Shown here in pieces: positions 14,101 to 30,000 of a stretch of DNA of 64,000 bases. Below the pieces are notes generated by a model. That model did no database searches and was not told where the DNA came from. It saw nothing but the letters and a program-made list of their open reading frames with translations. The DNA is from Anastatus disparis (Eukaryota > Arthropoda > Insecta > Hymenoptera > Eupelmidae), in the NCBI GenBank assembly GCA_017163975.1, contig JAFFSR010000229.1:10124001-10188000 (forward strand), given 5' to 3'. Each line of letters starts with the position of its first letter. Positions within the stretch are counted from its first letter, which is position 1. The translations under genes and the position numbers were made by a program.

Positions 14101-16815
14101 TGATGATACGTCATTTTTTTTTAAGCTACGATTTTAGTCGCGAGCGGGTATGGTAAAACGATGGAATAATAAAACTGCCACTTATTTTTATTCTCGAGTT
14201 TTGTTGTTCTATTTAAGCAGTTTACAAAACATTGTATTTATTTAGTTTCTTAAAAATTTAATAAGTAAGTATTACATTGTAAATAATAATTAAATTTTTA
14301 ATTAATTTGAAATTTCATAACCGTCATTATTTTTATCAAAACTAATGATCTTTTAAATAAAAATATTAATAACAATCAATAAACAATAACAAATTAATTC
14401 ATAAAATTGATTAAAAAATTCGAAATCTTGATAAAATTAATCAAAGTATAGATCCGTTTAACTAATTGAAATCTCGCGAGACTCCATAAATAACAATTCG
14501 TATTTTAATAATCAATTCAGTAATCTGAAAAAAGAAAAATTACCAGCATTGTAATCGGAACAATCATGATTTCCAATGGCATAATAAATAAATTCTCGAA
14601 GCGTGCATACACGTGCAAATGAGCATCAATAAAACAGACATGACATAGCTCCCGAGATATTTTTCTAAAAATACTGTAAAATCTCGCAGAGTATTATCAT
14701 TATTGTTTTGTCCCTAAGGCTACAATGTGCCAGATAACGATGATTAGACTTTTTAACAGCCTGCCGCGCGGTATTGTAAAGTAGTACAATGTTAAATCGA
14801 GGGTACATAACTTACTTGCTGCAGACGAATGATTATTATTGCTAATTTCGTAATTTTCTAATGATTATTAGGTTTTTGCTCTTTTTCTTTCCTTCTTTTT
14901 TTATTTCACGGTGTAAAAATTATGATCGATGCGGTATTTATGTAATTTGTTGGAAGTTAATAATTTTTTACGTCGGCTTTTTTTGGAATATATTGGTCAA
15001 CGGATGCACATTTTTTTTGCTCTTGAATGTTTAATTACTGCTATGTATAGGTTATGGATTAAAAATGTAATTGATGGTCTAAAATTTCAGAATTTTGAAA
15101 AATTAAAAAAAGAACAGTTTACAATATTAATACAGTTACAAAAACAACATTAAAAAACTATCAATTATCAAAAGCAAATAACCAACAATCTATTTATTTC
15201 CTTCGAAAAGGCATCTTAATAATATCGAAAAAAAATAAAATAAAAATTTCAAGACGTTTACTTCCGGAAAACTAGAAGTACTTTCGATGACACTACTAAT
15301 CAAGTCATCAAAACTTGTCGTCGGAGTGTATAATTTAATAATGACAGGCGCGCACGGCATTACGAAAAAAAAAAATTAAAAAAACATTCGCCCCGGTCTA
15401 CTTATTCCACTCCAAATCCTACAAATCGTGAACTCGACAACAGAGCGAGCATCAAGAAAGTCTTCTTTATTTTCATTTTTTTCCTTTTTTTTCATTTTAT
15501 TTTTTAACTAGATCTTACCGTCCATGCTCACAATTACCATAATTATTTTAGTAAATAAAACTCTCGTAAATGTCGTTTAAAGATAAAAGAATAAACCCAC
15601 ACACATACACACGTGCGCCTGTTACGAAGCTTATAAGATTTCAAGATACGTACGTTTAATGTATGAAAAGTCGTGAGCACCATTACACGTAGACAGTTTA
15701 GACTGTGCTTTAAATACACGTTGCATCGCATACACCGAGCTCTGCAAGTATGACAAATGTAGCCCGAGCGAAGCATCCTTGTGAGCATAAGAATGTTAAT
15801 ACATAAAAATACACATACCAATGTATACTCGTACATACTTATGGGCAATAAAATACAGAAACTCATGTGCATACAATAAAATGAATAATTATCACGCGTA
15901 TAATTAGATTAATATAAAAATACATTTACCTACGATTTTTATTGCGTACGATTACTTACGTATTGCGTTACGTATAAGTAAAAATACATAAGTTTTATAC
16001 GTACGTAGGTACACCCACACGTACAAATTGAAATAATTATTACACGTAATTGCATCTACAAACAAATACATAACATATCCTAAGCGTACACATACAAAGG
16101 TATTTACGTATTAAATTAAAAAGTATGTATGGTTATTTGAAAACTTGAACGTATTAGACATCGTTAAGGTGTGCATTTCCAGGTCCGGAAGAGTAATATA
16201 GTATACGGCCAAGTCTGCGTGCAAAAGTAAGCTTTTTTTTTACGAAGCGTAACTGATATCGCGCCTCTCTTTATATATATATTTTTCTTTCTTTCTTTCT
16301 CTTTCCCTCTTCTTATTTTCTTTACTTCCTTGCGATAAATATAACGGCCACTAGCCCATAGTAAACTAGACTGCGGAAAATAATGCCCAAAGCGAAGTAA
16401 AGCTCGATGCGCCCGCGAGTCATTCATTCCTTCTTTTTTTTTCATTAACAAATCATTAGATTTTTTTTTTCTTCGTTTTTTCTTGTTTCAAGATAAAAAA
16501 ATATATAATGGCTTCTTATAAAATTTATTCAACTATGAATTCCTGCTTATCTTTTATAAAGATTGACGCGAATATCGGAATGTGGCCGTTGGGTTTGTTC
16601 GTTGTATATAGATGGGCTTTCGTAACTCCATTGATCGATCGTCTTTTGATTAAAAAAAAAAGCAGTTGCAGTGTATATACACTTAGGATCAAAGTTATTC
16701 GATCTTTTATATTATCCGGTAATATTGATAAGCAGAGCCACTTATCCGTGGCCTCATACTGTCTGTAATATCAACATTTTTTCCCCTTTTTTTTAAACTT
16801 ATGTATATTGTGATT

Positions 16816-16880
<65 letters not shown>

Positions 16881-19800
16881 TACGGCTTATTTGATGAAAA
16901 ATTTTATTCTTTAAAACGAAGAGCTCGATGGTATTCGGAACATCATGTAATTATTCTTATAAATAACAAATAGAATTTCTTAATACTTTTATTTCAATCG
17001 ATATATAGATATAGAGATTCTTCGTTGTGCAGATGCCGATGATGAAATTTTTCTATATAATACTTTCTTGATTGTCGCTCGTCCCATACGCTAATAAGGC
17101 TGCGCGCATAAGTTTCCGCTTTGTACGTACGTCTGTATTGTACACTGACCTTTTTTCTCTAGCCTGTGATTGAATATATATGTATATGGGATATTTCAAA
17201 TCGATTTGTACGGTAAAAAATGCTTAAAATTTGGAAATATATTCCCTTTGATATCTAAAATGTGCAAGAAAGTTTTTAGAGGTCAAGGTAAGAGCGATCG
17301 AGAGTAATGAAATTTTAAAAATAAAAATATTTAGCTATTTTTTGTATAATTAATTTTTAACTACATTTTTTACTTCTAAACCAATAACATTTAGTAAAAA
17401 GTTAATGAAATATTTTTTGTTGAAAATGTCATGTAGAATTCCATACAAAAAGAACAAGTTGAAAGTGAAGTCGTTAAATGTTTCGATTAGCTGAGTTCTA
17501 TATTCGATCTAAGCGTCTCATTGATTTGAATGTGGTATTGAGCACGATAATTTGTAACATTGTATTACCGTAATTTTACAAAAAAAGTCAGCGAAAATAG
17601 TCATTTCTGGATGAATAGTAAAAATTTTCATTCTTTTTCTCGAAAAGTATTAATTTTTAGAAAAAAGTATAGGTAAATTTTCTATTAAAAGTTATGTGTG
17701 AAATAAACTGTAATTTTTGCATCTCATTATTTACTGAACTTCATAAATTAAAAATTCAATTAATTTTCAATTTCCTCTTTTTTTATTTTTTCAGTGTACA
17801 TGCTTTATAATAACTTAAATTACACTCTATAAAAATACGAATCGACGTGAAATATCTCGTATACATACGTACATACATACATACATACATACACACATCC
17901 ATACATAAACTTTTTCATTCACATGTAACGGCTGTTATATATGCCCGAGCATATAATAAAGAAAGTGTTAAAGACGATCGGTGCTTTTTGTACCATATGT
18001 AATCGTCTCTCTTTTTTTGTTGTATTTGAAATATGAATTATTAATTATAGTATGAATATGATTACAAGCGTATAGATGAATGCGGTGTATTGAAATGTCA
18101 TTAGCATTATGTACTATGTGGTACTCTGTGTGAATGAGTCACTTGTTGTAAAGGATGGATAAATGAGTTGTTCTACTAGGTAATAAAATAATCTTTTTAC
18201 CTATTCATAAATAAGAAGGTTAAAGCTTTTTATTGTCTGCGATTGGCTTGGATATTACGGTACTGGATTTTTGATTTTTGAAAGACAGCTCATTAAATTT
18301 TGGCTTATTTTATAGCGATCAATAATAATTGACAATAGAATTGCGTAATTCATCAAAGTCTTCCTAATCCTCTGCCATGTATTTAGACCAGAATAATTTC
18401 AATACATCCAAGAACATTCAAAATTTTTTCTTATTAAAAAAGTCATAAAAATTCATATAATACTCCTTTAACATCCAGAACCATTTCCAACCCCGTACTC
18501 TGATAATCTCAGCTCACTACACTTCTGCACATACATTATACCGATGCTGATTTCGCGCTCTCTCTCCTCTCCTCTCCTAAGATTATAGCGAAAATCCCGT
18601 AAGTCCTTGGTATACACAACCTCCTCTTTTTGAGCCGCATCATTTGGGTTTGTTATTACATGTTCCAAGATAATTTCTAGGGCTTTTCATATACCTAACT
18701 GTATAACGTAAATGCTTTTGATGTAACTGATGCTGCGCGCACATATACTTACTCCTCTGCTCTCGTTATATTGTGTATTCAATTCCAAGGCTATTTTTTA
18801 ATAGCTTTCTTTTTTTTTTATTCTGTATATGTGTACGTATGCGCGCATGTATACAAGACAAGGTTTAACTTTGGAATCTTTTCTTTATCAAAGAAGACAA
18901 ATGAAAGTTTAAGGTTGTAGGTGAGTGCGAAGAGAGAGAGAGAAAAATAAGAGTTAAAGACGTTACGTAAAATATTCGTTCTTTCTTTATTTAAATTTTC
19001 GTTCTGATGAAGATTACAGTGTGGGAATATTGACCAAGGGAAGAGAAAGTTTATTTTTTTTCTTCATTTAACATATCCACGCACGTTTAAAATAATAATT
19101 GTTGTATCACGTATTTAAGAGACGATACAAGCGATTTCTTTAATGTAATTAAACTTATCTAAAGCATGGATCTATAATTAAAAAATTCCCAAGGAATCTC
19201 TACGTTACTGATTTATCATTATCGATTTTATTTGATAAACATGTTTATTAGAAAGTTATGACTTCTCGATGAATTACAAAACGTATATACATTCATGAAA
19301 ATGTTCAACTTGATCATTTCGAGCTTTGAGAAAATGAAAAAAATAATTTTGATCTCACGAGATACGTTTTGTAATTTGATTTTAGCTTAAAATTACTGGA
19401 AAACGTAAGTTTTTTCGAAAAATTTTGAAATTGATTAGTACCTATAACGGTCCATTCGGAATAACTAGCTCACAAACTTTAATTACATCGGAAAAAGATA
19501 TACATACATATTCCTGCAAATTGAAAACCTTAAGTTGTCTTCGATTTCCATGGTACACATATATACGGTTAGTAACGGTGCGTAGAGATTGCATAGGTTA
19601 AAAAGAAAATAAAAAAAAACTAAGTTAATTGAAGGTGACTATATAGTCCTTATAAAGATCTGTAATGGAACTATATATACATGCATATTTCTGTATGATG
19701 CAAATCACACATATATACATGTTACATATGAAGAGGAAAATCTAGGTCAGATTTTTCTTGTATTTGTACCAGTGTGCATGCCTGCACACGTGTGTTAAAC

Positions 19801-21027
19801 TTTGATTGAAAAATATATGTGTAATACAACGTTACGTACGCTCTTGTCAACTTACGGTTTATTTTCTCTTCGCTTTAATTTTCGTCCTCGTAATTAGAAA
19901 ATTTTGAAATTACACTCGGACAATTCATAACAGCAGAATTGAATTTTTATGGGCGAAAGAGATGAGAACAAAAGTACACTGGCGTGTATGAAGGATAATT
20001 ATACGCTTGGCTTTTGTTACATGACATTATGAATGGTGACTACTATGTAATACTATATCAAATGAGTCACATTGCGACTTATTGGAAAAATCAAAGTGTA
20101 ATTATGTTGAAGAATGTTGAAGTACTTATATATATATATAATATATCCTGAGAAATGTACTTTCATGGTTAAATTAATGATTTGTGAGATTTAATCGATA
20201 AAATAAAATTAATTTATACGGGAAATTAAATATTTACATAAATTGCTAAATATGTACACGTATAACAATTAAACGCAGCTGAAAAAAATTGGGTCAACGA
20301 TAAATAATTAAACAAATGTTGTAAAACATCCAAGAAAGGCATTTCTTTTATTTTCCCCTACGACTTGTAAAAATTCAAACATCTTTTTAGCCAAGTCAAT
20401 CGTCACCGCGCACACATACATACACAAGTACTCGATCAGCATTCTGGCACGTTAACCCACTTCCTTTTTAACTTGCCTCTCCTTTTAGTCAGCCTTGCTT
20501 ATACATATACACGTTTATATGCACAAAGAAGAAGAATATATAAAAAAAAAAGAATAATAATCATTGGCGCATTCTTTTTCTCTAGCGTAATAAGTGACGG
20601 ATCAGTAAGTTCTCATAGCCTCGTTTGTTTATATTCTGTAGTATAATATGTACAAATATGCACCTTGTACAACAAAAAAATAAAAATGTGAATTGGATGA
20701 TGGCCAAATGACTAATCAATGTTTCTTTACTTTTTTTTCAAACGAAATAACCTTACGGCGAGATGATATAGATCGAAAGTTAGTTTATTTTTAAAATTGT
20801 GCAAAAGCATGAGAAAACAATAAGGAAACGTATAAAAGAAAATTGAATTTATGAAACTTTAAAGCCATTTTTTAATATTTATTAAGAATAAATTAAAAAT
20901 ACTATTAAAAAGTAACAGAATATTATCTTAGGAGGAAGTAATGAATTACCGATATTATCGTTAAATGCTTAAACAGAAGGTCACTTTCGTTATATTTCAT
21001 TAAACTCTTTGAGCTATACGTACACCT

Positions 21028-21059
<32 letters not shown>

Positions 21060-24000
21060 TGGATTACTTGTTGATTTAACAGTAGTAATTCTTTATTTTT
21101 TACAATATTTGTTTTCATTTTATCCAATTACAAGAGAAAGTTAAATCTCCTACTAAGCAACTAAACCAAAAAATTCAGATCAAACAAATATGTTAAAATG
21201 AAAAAAAAAGGGGGAATGGAAAAAATTTAATTTTTGCTAAATTCGCAAACTAATTGTCCTTGCAATTAAAACCGTTACCCTAAAAGATAAAAAAAATAAA
21301 AGAAACAGAAAAGAAGAAGAAGTTTAAGAATGTAAGCGTCAAGTCTCCTTTCTCTGATTCACATTCCATCGAGTCTTATCTTTGGTGAAAAGTCGTCCGT
21401 ATAGCTTGATTTTTTGCCAAAAAAAATGCTTTTTAAACATTGCGACAATGGCGTAACAATAAAACGAGCTCTCTACAATTATTTTAAAAAAAAAGGATAA
21501 ACAACAACCAAGAATTCAAGAGCCAAGATCTCTTCCGTTTTCTATTCGCTTAAAGAAGCTTTCTATACAACTTGTTTTTTTTTCTTTTTTTCATTTCTTC
21601 TTCAGTTGTTTTCTTTTTTTTTCTATTTCTTAGGTGACTTTTTTTTGCATTTCTGCAGCTCGTTTGTCGTTCTCGATTGATTTGGCGAGCTTTCACGACG
21701 CGGGAAATTTTCACGCGCCAACATCGGCCGACCAAAGACTTTCTAATATAAAGTGCTACGAGATAAATATTTATGAACAAAAAAAAAAAAATATAAAAAT
21801 AAACGTGCGCAAACTACTTTTACGGCTTTATGTTTTAGTATTTAAGCTATTTTTATGTTGACTTGCTTTTTTCTTTTTTTTTTTTTTTGCTTATGAAATT
21901 AAACGATTTTAGGTGTACACGGATTTTTGCCTATTTTCACGCGTTAAATTTTCTCTCTGACCATATTCGTTGATATTCTAGAAAACAAAATTAGCAATTA
22001 TAAATTACTAGGACTACATTTTTACGATAGTATAAAAAAAATCAAAACAATATTAACAGCGATAAATTATTCACTTTATTGTTGACTTTTTATTACAAAT
22101 ATATTTTATTTAACTTTAATTGATACCCCACAACCTGCAAATTCACGTATAACAATTTAAAAATTACTATAAATTTCATTATTCCAATATAACGTACACT
22201 GTTATAAAATAAAACGCATCGCTAATTATTTACATTTAGCTAACGCAGGCCTTATCATTTTTGATTTATTACAATACTGCTATAAAATTATGCTGGTGCA
22301 TAATTTACAAATAAATAAAAATAAAAAAATTCATGCCTCACCGCGAGAGATGCCTTTAAATGGCTAAATAGCATACTGTTAATGCTTTTTTTTCAAAGAA
22401 AAAGAATTATCGCTCGATGATTATAGATTAAAGAGGAGATTTTTAAAAACCGTTAAGGATATTATTTTAACATTATGTTTAATAAGACAGTGTATTAATT
22501 ATTCGATGAAAGAATTATTTTAAAAACTGCATTTTTCATAGACACTTCAATGAACGTTTATCATTATTGTAACAATTACTGTACGTTAGTTTACATTTTT
22601 ATAGGATAAATATTTATCTCATTTAAATTCTTCTATAGGAAACAATCTGAAGAAACGACGTTTCAACGTTATTTAAAAAAAAGAAAATAGAAAAAAATGT
22701 ATATTCCTCGACGTGCACTTCTTTCACAAACATCATCAATCGGTCAATGTCGCCTTCCTTTTATTTTATTTTTCATCCGCTCTAAGATGCATCCTTTTTC
22801 TCGTTAGTTACCATCGGGATAAGTCGATTTGTCAACGTTTTAGTTCAAGGGAATCATAATAACGAGCAAATTTTGTCGTTGAATAAAACCTGTTTGATGT
22901 ATGTATTCATGTATATACACGTATACACACACATATATATATAAAACGTGATCGTGCTGAAATAAAGTTCATTGATTAATCGTGAAGGCAAGCTTGGCTT
23001 TTATTGAATTATTCGCGAGTCGTGAGTTATATTAGGCTGATGCTGAATTACTTAATTAAACATTTTTTCTTTATGCTTATATATACTAATTGTGGATTTT
23101 AGAATAATTGGAGATTAGGCTTGGAATAATTAAGTTTTTAGATCGTGAAAGTTAACGACAAATTGTTTTATTTCCCATCGAAAATATTTACTTCACATCA
23201 ATTTTTTTCAAATTTGTTTCTGTTACTAAATAAATAATAAGTTAACAATAAACTATAGACTTGAAATTTGAAATTCATATTTTAAAAATTACTTTAAAGT
23301 ACAAGCCTTTTATTAACGTAAAAAAAATTTTTTGCATATATTTATCTTAGATTAAAATAATAAAAAAATTATACATCATTTGATGAAGTTTATTCTTAGA
23401 AAAAGTACGATTTTAATCTAAGATATATAAAAAGTAACAAAGTCATCATAACATAAATACACTTTCTAAGATTCAAATCTTTAAAAAATTAACATAAAAA
23501 GTTTTAACGCAGCAGTGCTTACGTATTTTTCATTAAATTTAACCATATACACAAAGTCTGTTTTTACATGCAACGCATATTAATCAGTAAGTTTGTCATT
23601 TAATTTATCGTTAAATATTCTACAGCTTTTACGTAAAAAAAATATAAATATCAGAAGATTTAAAACTATAAGTGAGTAATTAAAAGTAAACAGTTAGTTT
23701 TATAAAAAAATGTATACGTATAACATCGAAAGAAAAATAAGAGAATTACCATTTGAATGAAAAAAATTTCCATTTCTTAGGATTAAAAATCATCCTTTAA
23801 TTAACGCGCTTATAATACATAAAGCAATGCATCCAATTAAACTCAATTAAACAGCTTTCAAAACGACAATAGAAACACGCGATTACTATATATATTTTTT
23901 ATCTAAGTAATAAAAGTATAGATACAGCGAGTTACAATAATTTTTTTCTTTTTTTCCCTTAAGATTGTTGAACTATTACTAAATTCTTGGGTTGTTATTA

Positions 24001-27000
24001 GTTTCTCGGAACAGCCGCGATTCGTTACAGTCGCTAGATTTTTAACTTTTAAGCACGCAAAATTTATATGAAAAAATTTTAAAGTATACAGATTTTTTAT
24101 TGGTTACTAGGAAAATGAAAAAAAATTTGTTCATGCTAGAAAAATAATTTAAAAATGTTTTTTGTTCAATATGTGAAACTAAATATAGAGTGTGTTTATA
24201 AAAAAAATTACACATTCCTTGCAGAATTCATATTGTAATGCTGATTTCTTCCGTAAATTAGGGCTATGCATCTGTGATTTATAATTATGATATTTTAAAA
24301 TTAATTGTAAACCCTTATTGGTAATTATGTTATTAAAATTTCATTTTTAAATAATTAAATATTCCATTGAAATTTTTTCCTTAAACATATGATTATCGTT
24401 ATGCTGAAAACCTACGAATGTATCTTTAGCGCCCAACAATTTACTTTTCAATAATTTTATTTTTTTTAAATTCATATAACTTTATCGTGATAATTAATCA
24501 AAATGTATACCGAATGCGCCTAAAAAAATTAATATTATCAACACTTCCGCATTGAAACATCAGTCAAAAAGTTGCATTACCAAATTTTTTTCTTTAATTG
24601 CCCCATCTGTACCTCAATTAAACTGACCAAATATTTAATTATACATTTCGTAAATTTTGTGTTAAAGTAAATATACATGAAAAAAAAATTTCATTAATCG
24701 TTTCCGCATTGAAATGTCGAATCAAAATTAATTTTCTTGTATTTTGTTAAAAAAAAATTTGCCAACTTATCACTGAATAACACAAAATTTGATTGAATTA
24801 GATTGAGCACTTCTTCCAAAGAATAAAAATATGATCTCATTTTTGATTGCAGCTAATGTAAATTTGTTGAAGTAAAATTTTCTAAAAATAAGAAAAATTA
24901 TTTAAATTAAATTTTCTGTAAATTGTTTATCAATTTTTTCAGGTTTTAATAACGCAGACAAATGTAAACTATTAAAAAAATATGCATACCTTTCATGCAA
25001 ATAGTTAATTTATATACGGATTAGAAAACTATGATTTATTATTTCTTTTAAATTATCATAATAAAATATGAAATTATTTACAAGAGAATTGTAAATCAAA
25101 ATTCTCAATTTCTTCTGTTGAACGTTGTAATAAAGATTTCGTACGTAAAATAATTAATAATTTAATATCAATTATTTAATCCATAAAGTAAAAATTATGA
25201 TTTCATAAATAAAGAAAAATTTATTATTTTGTTAATTTTTTTAAAATTTTTATTTAACTTCGCTATATTTATGCTATTATTACGATGCTAATCAGCGACG
25301 GAGATCTTCAGTGTGTTTGTGAACTTCAGCACATGTAATGTTCAGCGGTGCTTGTATCAATCGGCCGCGAGCGGGATTCGAACTCGGGACCTCGAGATTA
25401 CGAACCCATCGCTCTACCGAATGAGCCACTGAGACTCTGACATCAACAATCTCTATAAAGAAAAGAAAAGAAGGAAGCAAACATTATATTATTATACGCG
25501 AAGAATAATAAACAATAGAAAATCAAACCGGTGATACAACAAATGTAACACGTGCTCTCATATACACGCACACAGCGTGCACCTGCAGCTCTTTCTTTCT
25601 CCTTTTTTTTCCTTTTCTCTATATATAGAATATGCGAACACACATATACATATATATGCTTTTACCTTTTGCTGCTTTGCTCTCTCTCTCTCTCTCTCTT
25701 TCTCGCCAATAACATTTTCACGTTACGGTACAATCCAAACTACCGCAAGAAGAGTCACGCAGCGTATGTATACCTACGTACGTATACGTATGTACAGTGC
25801 ACGCGTTTCTTTATAAAACTTTTCTTCAAAACGACGATGCTTCTTTCTCCTCTTCTCTTCTCCTTCTCTCTCTCACTCTCGCGGCGCGTGTTATAATCGC
25901 TGTTCAAGAGCAACACTTGTTACACTTTGTTGCTTTACATGCAATATGTTGAGCTTGGATTTTTTTTTCTTCATTTTTCTTTGCTGGCTATATTATAATG
26001 GCTAGTTTATAAGCGATGCTTTAAGATAATTCAAGCTTCGTTGGTAGCGTAGTCTTTTAAAATTGTATAATGTTTTAGAAAAAAAAAAGTTTTATGATTA
26101 TGTTGTGGATAATGATTTATTAAAGTCTGTTAGGTTTAATAAGTATTACGAGGGTTATATTTAATTATCAAAATTAATTATTGTATAGTTAATATTCAAA
26201 TTAATCAAACTTTTTATTATTTTTATAGCTAAGATTTTATAGATAATTTTAAGTACATAAATTTAACAATCTTTGAGAAAATACACACATTTTGGAGTAA
26301 ATATTTATAAATAAAAATTGTATTTATAATAAATAAATATATTTTTTATAATAAATAAATATATTTTTTATTTAAATAAACATCTTCGGTCAATGCTTTT
26401 TAATTAAAATTTAGAAGAACGAAATATAATATTTTGAATAAGAAAGTTACTATTTACCATCTTATTCATTTAATCTAAAATTGAAATTTTCAATTATTAC
26501 GCTTCCCTATAATTAAATGTAAACTCTTTTTTTTCTTCCCTCTCCGAGATTATAATTTCTCCACTAAAAACCTTTTCAGGGCTTCTTTTATAACAGTTTC
26601 CTGCAATCGTGTTTTTCGCATTTATTTTATTCCTTATTTTTGTTTTCTGAAACTGTGTACTTGTAATTAACCTTTCAGACCATGACATTGCACGTTGCGC
26701 GAATAAGACGCACACATGTCATTAAGAAAAAAAAAATCTTTAAGAAAATGAAAAAAAAGAAAGAAGGAAAGAAAAAAGAGGAAAAAAAGAAATAATTCAC
26801 ATGATAATTAAAAGCAAGTATATGTATCTTGCAAAAGTCGTGGGAGTACGCTTCTCTTTACAGTGTTTGCAAAGTTTATTTAAGATAAAAGCAAGATTGT
26901 AATTTACAAATAATAACATTTTTTTTATTATCTTTTTCGAAAGCTACTTTCTTTTTGCGTATAAAAAATATAAAAAAAAACATTCTTTTCGCACTTTACG

Positions 27001-30000
27001 AGGCTCGAAATTATAAAATCATAATTCAACGCGTTACAATCTAAACGTAAACTCAAACAATTCATCATGAATTAATAAAGTAGAAAAACAATAGCATAAA
27101 TAAAACAATCCGTTCGCTTTTTATTCACTCGATAAGCACAATAAAATATCAGTCATAATAAAACGAATCAGCAATAAAATTTAATCGCGATTATCAATAA
27201 ACTTTATTAATATTCAATTTCATACGACACAAAAAGTACTCATCCTTGTCGAGCTTGTACGCACTCGTAGAAACAAGTTTTACAAACGCTTTAATCACTT
27301 GACATTATTATTTTGCGTACACGTGCATTTGCATATATGCCGCAGTGCCATCGCGTATGCGGATTTATTTTTATTCCTTCTTTTATTTTCAATCTAATGA
27401 AAAACTCGTTTCAATAACCAGGAAGAGTAGTTATTATATTTATTTTTCATTTTTCTCTTCTTCTTCTTTTTTAAAATCAAGTGATTTACACTTGAATTTA
27501 GGGCGTGGTACGCGCTGTTGTTGGGTTATTAAGCACTTGCGTGCCTGGCATACATTTTTTAAAATTCCTTCGGTACATTTTTGTCGTTAACTTTAATAAA
27601 TCATTAGTAGGAGGTTATATGCTGCGTTGAGGAATTTTTACCGTTCGGGTTATTGATTGATTGTTTCTTTTTTATACCAATTAATTTTGTTTCTAATACG
27701 GTAATATATGCTAGCTTTAAAAAATGGAAGTTTAGTTTAATAGCTACTGTATTAATATAATTAGATATCGAGTCGTATTTTGAATAATTTATTCTAAATA
27801 TTGTAATAAACCAAAATAATTGATGTCATATTTAACAGTATCAAGCATAATAAAAGTTGGAATGAAAAAATTGATGAAAAAATTATCACGTTAAAGTAAA
27901 AGTTTAAATAAAATTGTTGCATCAAACGTCTATTATATAAACAACGTCAATTTCATCTCTATACAGCATCATACCGCAAAATTTATGCAAATAGAAACAT
28001 CCATAAAAACCTTTGCCATCAAAGTGTCAATCTCATCAGCAACATCAACTCTTAACCTCATTCCGTGTACGATGCTCTTTTCAAAAACTCATGCTCAATC
28101 TTAATGGCACATTATTTTTCTTGCTTTTTGAAAAACTTTCTAAGCGAACAAACATCTCGTCTTACAATAGTTACGGTGTGTATTTACATAAAGAAGAAAA
28201 GAATAGTTTAGGGAAAAAACGAATGTTTTTCTTATCAAAGTTACAAGAAAAAAGAGGAGAAAACAAAAATAGCTGGTGAAAATTAGCGAATTCAGCGATA
28301 AACATGTAATATTATGTTTTCCAGTACTCATTGCTGTTAATAAAGCATGTTTTACGAAGCTTCGCGGTTTTGAACATTAATTTGTACAAGGTGAAAGTTT
28401 TCTTATTTGACCATAAATTTAAAGCGCGAATTCTTCGCTGTATTTACTTGCGTATATATTCTTATGCAAATTGTTATTTGTAGATTTTCCATATGAAATT
28501 CAGTTCTACTTTTTTTTTCTTCTTTGATGTTTAAATTCACGATGTGTGTATTGGTTATGAAATGATCTAGTGTTGCAATAAACATTTCAACTTTCTTCTC
28601 TATGCTAAATTACTATAAAGTCATTGCTCTGTCTGGTAGATTCAAATGAGATGCCACTAATCATGCGTTTGTAAATTACTAAGATTTTATTTTGATTTGA
28701 TTTTATTAGCGATCTTTAAATCTCGTTTGACAGTAAGCATTTTACTTATTAAATTAACATTGCAGTAGCAATAAGTGTAAGCATCTTAGCACAACTTTTT
28801 TTTATTTTTAAGTTAACACGAAGAATGAAATTTTAGTTGTATGATAAAAATTTATTTAAAAAAAATAATACTTGCACTTTATAAATTTTATCTTTTCTTA
28901 TATGTTGAAATAAGCAATTATTCAATCTCCATCACGCATGTATCATAAATTAAATAGATATCCAAAAAAAATATCTCTTTATATCTCCTTAAAAAAACTT
29001 TTATTCTTCTTACTCCTAAAATTGCTAAATTATCATATCTTTTTTACCTAATTACAGTACTAAACGTAGCAGCTGGTAAAGCACCGATGCAATCAAGTCG
29101 CGCTGATAGTGGTATACCGCAGCTTGCAGTTGATGGTAGCAGCGCGCAAGCATATTCGCCTCAAACGTGTACCCTTACAACGCCAGAGCCAAGACCTTGG
29201 TGGTACGTCAATTTACTCGAACCTTATATGGTGCAACTTGTGAGGCTTGATTTTGGCAAATCGTGTTGTGGTAAGTTTGTTTTTCATTTATTTTTATACA
29301 TTTGAATTTTTTTGTTATTATTATAAGGCTCATTTTTTTGTGTAATAAAGTATTCGATAGATTTTACAAATTTATTAAATTTATTGAAATGTTTTTGAAA
29401 ATATTTCTAAATATACGGTGTTCCTCATTATATATAATGGAAGAGGTCATCAGTGCTCTTAAAGTTTTAATTCCATTACAAACTATAATTAAAAACTTTG
29501 TATTAATTTCTTCTTACGAAATTGTAAAAGTACATGGAAGGGAAACCCGTTTTGACTTTACCGAGGCGTTTCAAACTGTCATTGCCATCTGACCGCCAAT
29601 GTTAAATCGAACAGACATATTCAATGAAATTATGGTCTTTTTTTCTTTGAGAAAAAAAAGGTAAACGAAATAAAACAAAAAAGGTTAACAGATTTCATGA
29701 CTTATAAAAATTTTTATATCACTCGAAGAAGTTTAAATGTTTTGCGTTCCGTTATTATAAGCGAAATCAAGCGTGGAAGGTCGATCATAAAAGTTTTTAA
29801 AATCTTTTCAACAGGTCTTTGACATTTTTCCAAGCCGCACAATTTTAATTTGTAAAATCTTTCACTTTAGATTTTAAAAAATTCTTCAATTCAAGTAAAT
29901 CTCGTAATTACGTTTATTCTCCTTAATTGTATATGCGCGGAAAAGTAAAATAATTTTTCTCTAATGCCTTTGTTGTATTCCAAAGTAAACAAGTGAGAGT

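Larger units (their letters stand above)
2872..29057 (+). other. Intron of about 26 kb in the lectin/sushi gene
   Basis: Bounded by GTGAGT at 2872 and AATTACAG ending at 29057. It holds two antisense SINE copies (9210-9396 and 25252-25437), TA microsatellites, pyrimidine-rich and purine-rich low-complexity tracts, one GC-rich island near 12.3 kb and a 16-bp inverted repeat near 23.4 kb. None of the short open frames in it resembles a known protein. Alternative promoters or enhancers may be present but cannot be seen by eye. Confidence 0.7.

Noticed and set aside
15543..15872. Open frame of 109 codons on the minus strand
   Set aside because: No family resemblance, Cys/Leu-rich random composition, lies in the intron, no coding neighbours.
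16508..16768. Open frame of 86 codons, plus strand
   Set aside because: No recognisable motif and typical of chance frames in AT-rich intron DNA.
3749..21053. CRISPR-like or satellite array from the TA runs
   Set aside because: They are plain dinucleotide microsatellites without spacers, in a eukaryotic genome.
25552..25896. Open frame of 114 codons rich in Ser, Leu and Phe
   Set aside because: It arises from CT-rich low-complexity DNA; no domain or splice context.
29302..29592. Open frame of 96 codons just after the 29058-29270 exon
   Set aside because: It begins after a clear GTAAGT donor and is hydrophobic AT-rich translation; it is intron sequence.
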